Of a DNA stretch of 64,000 bases, positions 16,650 through 24,276 are shown in pieces. The notes under the pieces were generated by a model. The model saw nothing but the letters and a program-made list of their open reading frames with translations, searched no databases and was not told the origin of the DNA. A program made the position numbers and the translations under genes. This DNA comes from Pseudodesulfovibrio sp. (GTDB lineage Bacteria > Desulfobacterota > Desulfovibrionia > Desulfovibrionales > Desulfovibrionaceae). The stretch's first letter is position 1; the number at the start of each line of letters is the position of its first letter. Location of the stretch: positions 2,596,980-2,660,979 of the forward strand of contig JADGEX010000001.1 in the NCBI GenBank assembly GCA_016744135.1, in the 5' to 3' direction.

Positions 16650-16919
16650 TTATTTGATATAATTGGGCAGATTCAGAAAAAGATTTGTTGTATAGGATAC
16701 CATTTTATCCATGATCCATGGGAAGGCGATAAGTAGGGCTAGAAAGATTGCGACAATTTTCGGGACCATGGTCAAGGTCATTTCCTGAATTTGAGTGGCA
16801 GCCTGAATGATGGAAATGATAATACCGACCACCATGCCGATACCGAGCATGGGGAGGGAAATGATCAAGGTCATCTCAATGGCTTGTCGGGCAAAGCCGA
16901 CCACAAATTCCGGAGTCAT
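16650..16919 (-). CDS. fliQ: Flagellar export apparatus protein FliQ
   Basis: This 89-residue protein from ATG 16919 matches FliQ in length and in its start MTPEFV. There are two transmembrane helices (about 12-38 and 50-76), with the conserved link QAATQIQEMTL between them. FliQ is part of the inner-membrane FliP5Q4R1 export gate. A GTG 9 nt upstream also opens the frame, but family length favours the ATG. It is the last flagellar gene of the operon, 37 nt after fliP. Confidence 0.96.
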   Translation of the reverse strand: MTPEFVVGFARQAIEMTLIISLPMLGIGMVVGIIISIIQAATQIQEMTLTMVPKIVAIFLALLIAFPWIMDKMVSYTTNLFLNLPNYIK

Positions 16920-16956
16920 ACGACGCACTACTCCCAGGGAAGGCTTTTGTGTCCCG

Positions 16957-17724
16957 TCACTGGAACGTGTTGACCAGAGAACCCACGAGCAGGTTCCAGC
17001 CGTCGATAAGAATAAACAGCAAGATTTTAAATGGCAGTGAAATCATGACCGGCGGCAACATCATCATACCCATGGCGAGTAGGATGGAAGCAACGACCAT
17101 GTCCAGAATCAGGAACGGGATGTAGATCAAGAAGCCGATGGTGAAACCGGTTTTGAGCTCTGAAATGGTGTAGGCGGCAATCAGCATCAGGGTGTTCACG
17201 TCCTCTTTGGTCTGGGGACGGTCTTCCTTGGTGATCGAATAAAAAATGGATAGATCTTTTTCGCGGGTATGCTTGAACATGAATTCGCGAATGGGAACCT
17301 GTGCTCTGTTCAAGGCTTCTTCGAAATTGATTTGTTCGTTCATGTATGGCTGGAGCGCGGTGTTGTTCACAGCCTTGCCCACGGGCATCATAATGACCAG
17401 TGTCATGAATATGGCCAACCCTGCCAATACCTGGTTGGGCGGCATCTGCTGCGTTCCCATGGCCTGACGAATGAAGTGAAAGACGATGATGATGCGGGTG
17501 AATGACGTCATAGTCAACATGATCGCCGGAGCCATCGACAGGACAGTGAGCAGGAACAGAATTTCGAGCAGGGTGGACACTTCCGCAGGGTCGGCCTGTC
17601 CTGCGGCTAGTTCCATGGTCAATTTGGGAATGGTCGGAGCCTGACCGAAAGCCAGAGCCGGGAGGAGAACGCCTGCCAGAGCGATCAGGATGAGTGCCGT
17701 TATCCGGCCCCTGTTACTCCTCAT
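16957..17724 (-). CDS. fliP: Flagellar export gate protein FliP
   Basis: This 255-residue protein has the FliP architecture: a cleavable signal peptide (about 1-28), then membrane helices containing MTSFTRIIIVFHFIRQAMGTQQMPPNQVL, which is the family hallmark (positions about 71-100). A periplasmic loop follows, then two C-terminal helices around TGFTIGFLIYIPFLILDMVV. FliP forms the core of the type III export gate. The start overlaps the end of fliO by 11 nt, typical for flagellar operons. Confidence 0.97.
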   Translation of the reverse strand: MRSNRGRITALILIALAGVLLPALAFGQAPTIPKLTMELAAGQADPAEVSTLLEILFLLTVLSMAPAIMLTMTSFTRIIIVFHFIRQAMGTQQMPPNQVLAGLAIFMTLVIMMPVGKAVNNTALQPYMNEQINFEEALNRAQVPIREFMFKHTREKDLSIFYSITKEDRPQTKEDVNTLMLIAAYTISELKTGFTIGFLIYIPFLILDMVVASILLAMGMMMLPPVMISLPFKILLFILIDGWNLLVGSLVNTFQ

Positions 17725-18103
17725 TGTCGGTGCTCCCTTTCAGGAATGCTGCAAAGCTTTTTACTGGTGTGATAGGTCCTTGTTGCGAATTGTCAGCTTC
17801 TTCTTCACTGAGCAGAGATATGCCGTTGTCGGTCACACCAAGCAATAAGTCCTTGTCGCGGTATCGGACTACGGCCACAGATTGACGATTGCCGAGCATG
17901 AGTCGGCTGATCAGGCGCGGTCCGTTTTGACCGGATGTAAATGCGGCAGGGACACCTAATCGTTTGAGTAGGTAGTAGGCCAGAAAAATGACGCCGAGCA
18001 AAAGAAACAGATAACCGGCAGTGGTCAGGATGGTTGTCCCGGAATCCACGGCTGGCAATTGCATTGGTGTTGCCACTGTTTCTACGACGGTCGTGTTAGC
18101 CAA
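17714..18103 (-). CDS. fliO: Flagellar assembly protein FliO
   Basis: This 129-residue protein has one transmembrane helix (about 26-46) and then a cytoplasmic domain with the FliO-like segment SRLMLGNRQSVAVVRY and LLLGVTDNGISLL. FliO helps assemble the FliP ring. The longest start is a TTG at 18103 that overlaps the fliN stop, compatible with translational coupling. An internal ATG at 18064 has no better ribosome site, so the true start is uncertain. Confidence 0.85.
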   Translation of the reverse strand: MANTTVVETVATPMQLPAVDSGTTILTTAGYLFLLLGVIFLAYYLLKRLGVPAAFTSGQNGPRLISRLMLGNRQSVAVVRYRDKDLLLGVTDNGISLLSEEEADNSQQGPITPVKSFAAFLKGSTDNEE

Positions 18104-18665
18104 GTTGCTTTACTCGTTCGATGGGGCTGATGATGTCCGTCAGCCGGATGCCGAATTTTTCGTTGATGACAACAGCCTCGCCGCGTGCGACCAGTTTGCC
18201 GTTGACGTAAATTTCAAGAGGTTCGCCAGCCAGTTTGTTTAATTCCACGACTGACCCCTGTCCCAATTGGAGCAGCTCGTTAATGAGCAATTTTGTGCGA
18301 CCAAGTTCAGCGGAAACTTCCAGAGGGATATCCAGAATGAAGTCCAGATCGCGTTTGCCCGAAGAGCTTCCGGCTTTGGCATCCGGTCCCATGTCGGGGA
18401 GCTCGTAGTCATGAGTCTGAGTGGAAAGGAAAGCTTGTTCCTTCTCATGTTTGACCTCTTCCTGTTCGGTGTCGGCCAAGGCCGCTGCCCACTCGTCTGC
18501 AAGGGCTTCGTCATCCTGTCCAACGTCTGCACTGCCTGCGTCTGAAGGATCGGTGATGTTTTCTAGTCCACCAAGCGGATCATCAGAATCGACGGAAGCG
18601 TCGCCATCGCCATCCAGCAGGGCATCGGCCCATTCCTGTGCAAGTTTATCTTGATCTTCAGCCAT
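18096..18665 (-). CDS. fliN: Flagellar motor switch protein FliN
   Basis: This 189-residue protein from ATG 18665 has a long acidic N-terminal region (about 1-100, rich in Asp, Glu and Ala) and a C-terminal SpoA domain. The SpoA domain includes LLQLGQGSVVELNKLAGEP, IYVNGKLVARGEAVVINEKFG and RLTDIISP. It forms part of the C-ring that sets rotation direction and binds the export ATPase complex. The N-terminal extension is longer than in enteric FliN (about 137 aa). The stop overlaps the fliO start. Confidence 0.96.
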   Translation of the reverse strand: MAEDQDKLAQEWADALLDGDGDASVDSDDPLGGLENITDPSDAGSADVGQDDEALADEWAAALADTEQEEVKHEKEQAFLSTQTHDYELPDMGPDAKAGSSSGKRDLDFILDIPLEVSAELGRTKLLINELLQLGQGSVVELNKLAGEPLEIYVNGKLVARGEAVVINEKFGIRLTDIISPIERVKQLG

Positions 18666-18750
18666 ATCTCTTACCTCACGAAAAAAGGTGTTCACCAGTA
18701 GGGGCTGTCAAAAAAAAAGACAGTCCGAAACGGGAATTGCAAGAAGCGTG

Positions 18751-19245
18751 CTATTGGATAACCATTTCTGTTATGTAGACTCTGAGCACACTGCCATTTC
18801 CGAGAATCTGGTTTAGCCTGTCAGCTATTTCCTGTTTGAGTTCTACTTTGGCTTTCATGGTGGAGAGTCCGTCATACGACTTGCTTGAAAGCAGTAAAAG
18901 CAGGGTGTCTTTGACCTTGGCTTCATACTTTGCCAGAGCAGCTTGCGCGTCGGCATCACGAACTTCAACTTCAACACCGAGCTTCAGGTATCTGCGACCA
19001 AGCGGATCGGCAAGGTTCACCAGGAAAACCGGTAGTGGGACGAGTTGCCCTTCCAAGTCTTCCAGAGGGGCCTGTGCGTCGGCCATTTCTTCACTGGTGG
19101 CATCTTCATCTGGCGCGGCAAAAAACATGGTATATCCGAAGTATCCGCCAACACCCAGAGCTATCAACACCACGAGGATGATGATCCACTTGAGCATTCC
19201 GCCTTTCTTTTTCCCTTCTTCCTGCGTCAGTTCTTCATCAGCCAT
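18751..19245 (-). CDS. fliL: Flagellar basal-body protein FliL
   Basis: This 164-residue protein from ATG 19245 (AAAGG 8 nt before; a GTG lies 9 nt further out) has a short cytoplasmic tail. One transmembrane helix (about 18-42) is followed by a periplasmic FliL domain with LVPLPVFLVNLADPLGRRYLKLGVEVEV and the C-terminal ILGNGSVLRVYITEMVIQ. FliL rings surround the stator units and support their function at the cell wall. The position between the MotB genes and fliN fits this role. Confidence 0.95.
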   Translation of the reverse strand: MADEELTQEEGKKKGGMLKWIIILVVLIALGVGGYFGYTMFFAAPDEDATSEEMADAQAPLEDLEGQLVPLPVFLVNLADPLGRRYLKLGVEVEVRDADAQAALAKYEAKVKDTLLLLLSSKSYDGLSTMKAKVELKQEIADRLNQILGNGSVLRVYITEMVIQ

Positions 19246-19319
19246 ATCGGCCACCTTTCTTTTCTTGTTGTGACGTTTCTATATCGCCAAATGGGGTATT
19301 GTTCCAGACAAAGTTTAGA

Positions 19320-20048
19320 CTACTGGTAGCCACCGATAGGGCGCGCAGTCTTCAACAATATTTCCACACGTCGGTTTTTGGGCGATTCCACAGGGAATCC
19401 TCGCTCATTCACCACCGGGAAGTTGCCGCCATAGGCTGACAGCGAAAATCGTTTGTTCGGGACGCCGAGGTCCACAAGATACGCGAGTACGGCCAGTGCC
19501 CGGTCTCCCGAGAGTTGCAGCGGGGTTTCCGTGTTGTCGCTCGTGTCGGTATAGCCTGCTACGTTGATTGGTGCCACGGTGTGGGTCATCATGGGAACGA
19601 GTCGTGAAATGAGGAATTGCCCTTTGCCTGACAGTTCACTGGTGCCGGGGGAGAAAAGGATGCCGTCGGTGAAGACGAGAGCGACCCCGTCGGGTTTGGC
19701 AAGCACATCAAGATTTTTGTCGAGGTCGGATTTGTCGATTTCTTCGGGCAGGACATCGTCCGGGAACAGCAGGTCCTTGATGCGATCTTTTTTATCCAAC
19801 ACTTCCCATGGTTTTTCCATGAGGTCGATAACCATTCGTTCTTTGACTGATATCCGGCCAGAGCCGCGTTTGTCTAGCAGGCCTAAGTCGGCGGTTGTCA
19901 GGGTTACGGTGGTCAAAATGGCGTTGTCCATGGAGGCCATGGTCAGGAGTAATACGAAAAAGGTGAGCAGAAGTGTCATCAGGTCCGAAAATGTGATGAG
20001 CCAGAGCGCCAAAGGTGCGCAGACTTCCTTTTTCTTTTTTTTACCCAT
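19320..20048 (-). CDS. MotB-like stator/OmpA-domain protein (second copy)
   Basis: This 242-residue protein has a basic N-terminus, one transmembrane helix (about 15-38) with Asp22 in the position of the proton-carrying MotB aspartate (LITFSDLMTLLLTFF), and a C-terminal OmpA-like peptidoglycan-binding domain (NVAGYTDTSDN, then LSGDRALAVLAYL and KNRRVEILL). It begins 3 nt after the other MotB gene. It could pair with MotA as an alternative stator or form mixed stators with its neighbour. The divergence between the two copies is substantial, so this is not a recent duplication. Confidence 0.93.
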   Translation of the reverse strand: MGKKKKKEVCAPLALWLITFSDLMTLLLTFFVLLLTMASMDNAILTTVTLTTADLGLLDKRGSGRISVKERMVIDLMEKPWEVLDKKDRIKDLLFPDDVLPEEIDKSDLDKNLDVLAKPDGVALVFTDGILFSPGTSELSGKGQFLISRLVPMMTHTVAPINVAGYTDTSDNTETPLQLSGDRALAVLAYLVDLGVPNKRFSLSAYGGNFPVVNERGFPVESPKNRRVEILLKTARPIGGYQ

Positions 20049-20051
20049 AGC

Positions 20052-20873
20052 CTATTCCAATTCCTGCGGGGTGGAGACATCGAATTCAAATCCGTCCACC
20101 TTTAAGGTGTCGGTGCGCTTTTCTTCAACGGGAGCGGCTTGGATAATTTGTTCGCCCAATTGGTTGGAGCGTTTGTCCAGGACAATGTCCACACGCCGGT
20201 TTCGATTGCGATTCTCTACGGTGTTTTGTGGATAATGGGGACGAAATTTACCAAAGGCCTCTATCCTGAGCATGTCAGGACTTAAGCCGTTGTCCAGCAG
20301 GTATTGATAGATGGCAAGAGAACGGTTCAGAGAGAGTCGCCAGGAAAGATCTGGGTTCTGTTGAGCGTTGTCGGGTTGATAATCAAGGCCGAGCTCATCT
20401 CGGAGTGTTGAGGTGTGCCCGGCGAGAAGCAACGGGTAGCGCACCTGTTGTAACATGGGCAGAAAACCGTTGAGGGTGTCAATGCCTTCCTGAGACAGGG
20501 TGGAACCATCCGGCCCGAAGAGGAGTCTGGCGTTGATACTTAGAATTTGGACGAACCGGTTGGAACGGAAGTCGATGTCGTCGTCAATATTTTCCCACTT
20601 GAGTTCTTTGAGTGGCTCAAGGTCGCCTGAATCCATGGGGCCGGGTTCAACAGTCTTCTTATTGTCTTTTTTGGAGAATACTTCGTAACTGGCTTCGTTG
20701 AAGCCGAATGTGCCGATGATGGAACCAAGGGCCACGAGTTTGCGCCGTTGGTCAACGGTGGACATGGAGACCAGCAGGATGAAGAACGTCAGCATCAGCG
20801 TCATGACGTCCGCGAACGTGACCATCCACGGGGGGATCTCTTCGCAGATGATTTTTTTTTCTTTCTTGGCCAT
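20052..20873 (-). CDS. motB: Flagellar motor stator protein MotB
   Basis: This 273-residue protein has one membrane helix (about 16-38) with Asp22 in WMVTFADVMTLMLTFF, the position of the essential MotB aspartate. A plug/linker region follows, then a C-terminal OmpA/MotB domain with LLAGHTSTLRDE, LSLNRSLAIYQYLL, IEAFGKFRP and NRRVDIVL. It would anchor stator units to peptidoglycan. It lies 33 nt after motA and 3 nt before the second MotB-like gene. Confidence 0.95.
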   Translation of the reverse strand: MAKKEKKIICEEIPPWMVTFADVMTLMLTFFILLVSMSTVDQRRKLVALGSIIGTFGFNEASYEVFSKKDNKKTVEPGPMDSGDLEPLKELKWENIDDDIDFRSNRFVQILSINARLLFGPDGSTLSQEGIDTLNGFLPMLQQVRYPLLLAGHTSTLRDELGLDYQPDNAQQNPDLSWRLSLNRSLAIYQYLLDNGLSPDMLRIEAFGKFRPHYPQNTVENRNRNRRVDIVLDKRSNQLGEQIIQAAPVEEKRTDTLKVDGFEFDVSTPQELE

Positions 20874-20906
20874 GACGCGGTCCTCGGGCCTTGCGGCAAC
20901 GTGTCG

Positions 20907-21668
20907 CTATTCCGAAACGATTCTGTCCTTGGGAGGCAGGTAGCTGTTTAATTTTTCCTCGATGATGCGCGGGTTTTCGCCTTTTGAAATGGAAAGAATC
21001 CCTTCCATAATCATTTCACGGAGCAGGATTTCTTCTTTGCTTCGAGCTTTGAGTTTTCCTGCCATGGGATTGAGGACGAGGTTCGCTATGATTGCACCGT
21101 ACAAGGTGGTCAGTAAGGCGACAGCCATGGCTGGGCCGATGGAAGACGGGTCAGACATCGTTTGAAGCATCTGTACCAGACCGATGACAGTACCGATCAT
21201 TCCCATGGCCGGAGCCAGTGTGCCGAGGGCTGCCACGACATCCGCACCTGTGGCATGTCGTTCACCAAGGTATGAAATCTCGGTTTCCAGAATTTCCTGG
21301 ATAGTCTGAGGTTCCAGGCCGTCAACGGTGAGCTGCAATCCTTTGCGCATGTAATCGTCGTCGATTTCCTTGATGAGCGGTTCCAGAGAGAGGATTCCTT
21401 CACGGCGGGCGCGGTTGGCGTAATCCTTGAATCGTTCGATGACTTCAGACGGCGCATCTAGGCTGGAAAAGAATGTGTTTTTGATAACCCCAACAACGCC
21501 GATGACGTAATTCATGGGGTAGTTGACCAGACCGGCACCGATGGTACCGCCCACAACAATAAGCAGTGACGGCACGGAAACGAAAATGATCAGGCTGGAA
21601 CCTGTCATGATAGCCGACAGCACCAGTCCGAATGAGAGAACAATGCCAATTATGGTTCCTAGATCCAT
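20907..21668 (-). CDS. motA: Flagellar motor stator protein MotA
   Basis: This 253-residue protein matches the PomA/MotA family in length and has four transmembrane helices. The cytoplasmic loop contains the charged RRE segment (ANRARREGILSLE). The conserved membrane motif is GTLAPAMGMIGTVIGLVQML (about 147-166), including the functional prolines. It forms the ion channel with MotB. It starts 22 nt after the YggS-family gene, so the flagellar motor unit is probably transcribed together with that gene. Confidence 0.97.
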   Translation of the reverse strand: MDLGTIIGIVLSFGLVLSAIMTGSSLIIFVSVPSLLIVVGGTIGAGLVNYPMNYVIGVVGVIKNTFFSSLDAPSEVIERFKDYANRARREGILSLEPLIKEIDDDYMRKGLQLTVDGLEPQTIQEILETEISYLGERHATGADVVAALGTLAPAMGMIGTVIGLVQMLQTMSDPSSIGPAMAVALLTTLYGAIIANLVLNPMAGKLKARSKEEILLREMIMEGILSISKGENPRIIEEKLNSYLPPKDRIVSE

Positions 21669-21690
21669 ACCGTATCCTCTGCCTTGGTTC

Positions 21691-22398
21691 TTATACCTTC
21701 GGAGGCCGTGCTCCGAAAATTCGTGTTCCTATTCGTACAAGAGTCGCGCCTTCCTGCACTGCCGGGATGAAATCTCCGGTCATGCCCATAGACAGGTGCG
21801 GCAATTGTGTTCCCAGTTGGCTTTCCAGTGCATCCCGTAACTCTCGTAAACGGGAAAAAACAGGTCGAGCTCGCTCCGGGTCATTGAAAAAAGGTGGCAT
21901 TGTCATCAAACCGACAAGGCGCACGTTTTCCATTTTCATGACTTCATCAGCCAATTCTGGCAAAGAATCTACATTGATTCCAGACTTTTGTGCTTCTCCT
22001 GCGATGTTGACTTGCAAGAGTATGTCTTGAACTACATTGAGACTCAAAGCTTTTTTATGCAATGCTTGGGCCAGCTTACGTGAATCCACGCTGTGGACCA
22101 GTTCAAATTTCCCGGCCACGAATTTGGCCTTGTTGGATTGCAGCCCGCCGATAAAGTGCCACTTCACACGCAGGTCGGCTAGCTCTTCCTGTTTGTTCAG
22201 AACTTCTTGAACATAGTTTTCGCCAAAATCTATCTGTCCACTTTCAGTGAGCGCCCGTATATCCGAAGCAGGGTGCAGTTTTGACACAGCTACCAGCGAA
22301 ACGTTTTCGGGCTTACGACCTGCGGCTTTGGCGGCCTCAGCCAGTTCCTCTTTCACCTGGGCCGTTTTATCGGCCAATTCAGTTTTTCTTGTGCTCAT
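21691..22398 (-). CDS. YggS/PLPBP-family pyridoxal-phosphate homeostasis protein
   Basis: This 235-residue PLP-binding TIM-barrel protein without catalytic domain carries the conserved lysine in LVAVSKLHP (about 36-44). It also has FGENYVQE, WHFIGGLQSNK, VHSVDSRKLA, and the C-terminal MGMTGDFIPAVQEGATLVRIGTRIFG (positions about 204-229), all typical of the family. It buffers free PLP in the cytoplasm. It sits first in the motA operon, an arrangement without obvious functional logic. Confidence 0.95.
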   Translation of the reverse strand: MSTRKTELADKTAQVKEELAEAAKAAGRKPENVSLVAVSKLHPASDIRALTESGQIDFGENYVQEVLNKQEELADLRVKWHFIGGLQSNKAKFVAGKFELVHSVDSRKLAQALHKKALSLNVVQDILLQVNIAGEAQKSGINVDSLPELADEVMKMENVRLVGLMTMPPFFNDPERARPVFSRLRELRDALESQLGTQLPHLSMGMTGDFIPAVQEGATLVRIGTRIFGARPPKV

Positions 22399-22752
22399 AA
22401 CTTATCTATGAATCCCGGGCCTTATACTTCATTTTACTTTATCGGCCCAATCAATATTTAGTTTAATGAATTAATGATATTTTTTTCAATCCCCAGTCAC
22501 AAACAAAGATATAGCACAGCTTTTCCCGCTGTAACCACCCGAAATTTCGTTGAAATCGGTTCAAGGAGGGAAAGTATAGTTTTATCGGGATTTTATGTCT
22601 AGATTTAGTCTATAAACGATTGATTACCACATGGCTCTGGTCGAGATTGAATGAGAGGGGTTTTTCGCCCATTTGTCAGGAAGTGGAAATGGGGAAGGAA
22701 TAAAAAAAGGGCCGGAAAGTTCGGCCCTTTGGGGTACTTTGAGAATGAGCTG
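22399..22752. other. 354-bp gap with terminator of the HD-domain gene
   Basis: Both flanking genes are on the minus strand. Near the right side lies the terminator of the HD-domain gene (22702-22730). The remainder is AT-rich and should contain the promoter of the yggS-motA-flagellar unit, but I see no clear -35/-10 pair or sigma-54 site in it. Confidence 0.4.
22702..22730 (-). terminator. Terminator of the Tat-exported HD-domain gene
   Basis: AAAGGGCCG (22706-22714) pairs with CGGCCCTTT (22722-22730). On the minus strand the stem is followed by a run of seven T. It lies 23 nt after the stop at 22753. Confidence 0.9.
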
Positions 22753-23883
22753 TTACGCGGGGGTAACAATCGAATGCACGGTGCGTGTGAGTTCGGCTTC
22801 GCCCTGTGCTGCGTAAGCTTCGTAGAGAGACATGATGGTGGTTTGAGAGAAAACGTAATTGCGAAGTTGGTTGAATGGTTTTTTCTTGAGGTCGTTTTCA
22901 CTCATTTTGTAGTCGCGGACTGCTACTTTTTCCATGATCGGTATAATCCATTGGGCAGCAGGGACGGTCAGCACCCAGTCGTGGTCGCCGAGGTGGGTGA
23001 CAAATCCCTCCTGGCGACGGGGCAGGGGCAGTGTTTTGCCGCCTTTTGCCAGCAGACCGTGCTTGACTGGATCAACTCCAGCGATGAGCGAAGCTGCCTG
23101 AATCCAGCCGACGACCTTGGCTTCATCTTCCGGGGTGCGCGGGTGATTATGCGCACAGGCCTGAGCTACACAGACTTCGGCGGGCAGACCGCGCACAATG
23201 GATTCGGCAACACCTAGAGGGTGATGTTCGCCAGTACCGCCTAGTTTCATTTCGGTTCTGGATTTGCCATATTCATCCCATTGAAAGACCCATGGCTTAT
23301 GCAGGTCATGAAGAATTTGGGCCGCGATGACCACGTCGCGATCCAGCAGGTAGTCGTATACGCTACGATATCCATCATAGAGGGCCATGGATACCCGGAT
23401 GTTGAGGTCGGTGTGCGTTGCCAAACCTCCGGGGTAAGAATGGTGGCTCTGATAGCCGCTGCCCGGAGCAGAATAGAACGGCTGGGATGATTTGGAACTG
23501 TCGGTCACCGGCGGGAGGAAGTCGGCTTCTTTTAAATCCTTGAGTAAGCCCTTTGCGGTCAGTTCTTTGTATATGTTTTTTTTGTTTGATCGACTCATTC
23601 CCTTGGTCAGAGTGGGAGCAGGGTTGTCGAGGATCGCTTCCACGCGGTTACGGATATCTGGGTTGCGAATTTCTGCGGCAGCGAGCCGAATGGATCGCCA
23701 TGATGCCGAAACCGGTGCTGAGGCTTCGGCCATGGAAACAGGATTCATTTCCATACATTCATCCAAGGTTTTACAGGACGGTGCTGCAAGGACAGGATTT
23801 GCTATGGCGCTGGCTGCAACGACTGCACCGGCTACAGCTCCGAGTTTCAGGAAGTCGCGACGATTCAAGTGTTCGATAGACAT
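22753..23883 (-). CDS. Tat-exported HD-domain protein
   Basis: This 376-residue protein begins with a twin-arginine signal (NRRDFLKLGAVAGAVV, Arg8-Arg9, cleavage around residue 33). The mature part carries an HD-superfamily metal pattern: His157 in GGLATHTDL, the His192-Asp193 pair in QILHDLHKPW, His220/221 in GEHHPLG, and His245/247 in CAHNHPR. HD proteins are usually cytoplasmic phosphohydrolases, so export of a folded, presumably metal-loaded HD enzyme through Tat is unusual. The substrate is unknown. AGGAG lies just before the ATG. It is a single-gene unit ending in its own terminator. Confidence 0.85.
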   Translation of the reverse strand: MSIEHLNRRDFLKLGAVAGAVVAASAIANPVLAAPSCKTLDECMEMNPVSMAEASAPVSASWRSIRLAAAEIRNPDIRNRVEAILDNPAPTLTKGMSRSNKKNIYKELTAKGLLKDLKEADFLPPVTDSSKSSQPFYSAPGSGYQSHHSYPGGLATHTDLNIRVSMALYDGYRSVYDYLLDRDVVIAAQILHDLHKPWVFQWDEYGKSRTEMKLGGTGEHHPLGVAESIVRGLPAEVCVAQACAHNHPRTPEDEAKVVGWIQAASLIAGVDPVKHGLLAKGGKTLPLPRRQEGFVTHLGDHDWVLTVPAAQWIIPIMEKVAVRDYKMSENDLKKKPFNQLRNYVFSQTTIMSLYEAYAAQGEAELTRTVHSIVTPA

Positions 23884-24276
23884 ATGGTTTCTCCTAGAAT
23901 ACAGGGGTTTTATTGATGTCTTCTCTATACTTTTTTAGTGCGATAATTGTGTGCCTTCGTCGTGACGGAGTGTGTCTGTGTTGTGAATATTCTGTGAAAA
24001 GTGAGGCGGTTGTTACGCTTTGATGGGAGGGTAAGAAGGAGAAATCATCCATTATCTATATTAGAAGGGTTGACGAATTGCCTAATAAGCGTGCATACAG
24101 CGCAATCTGACCACCCGGAATGTGATTCGGATTGTCTGATGACCATTATAGCCGGATGGAAAACCGGAAAATTTCTAACAGTCTGTTCAAGAATGCGCGA
24201 GTGCCGGGCAGCGAAGCCGCTGTTAAGCGTGATGCAATCGTGAGTTTTTGAAGAGCCTGATATGAGAGAGCCGAAC
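23884..24276. other. 393-bp divergent intergenic region upstream of topA
   Basis: This region separates the minus-strand HD-domain gene from plus-strand topA and must hold both promoters. I found no consensus promoter and no convincing small gene. A plus-strand frame at 24001-24243 lacks a ribosome site and has an atypical composition. Confidence 0.35.

Noticed and set aside
24001-24243. 80-codon plus-strand frame upstream of topA
   Set aside because: No ribosome site, atypical composition, and it lies where promoters are needed.
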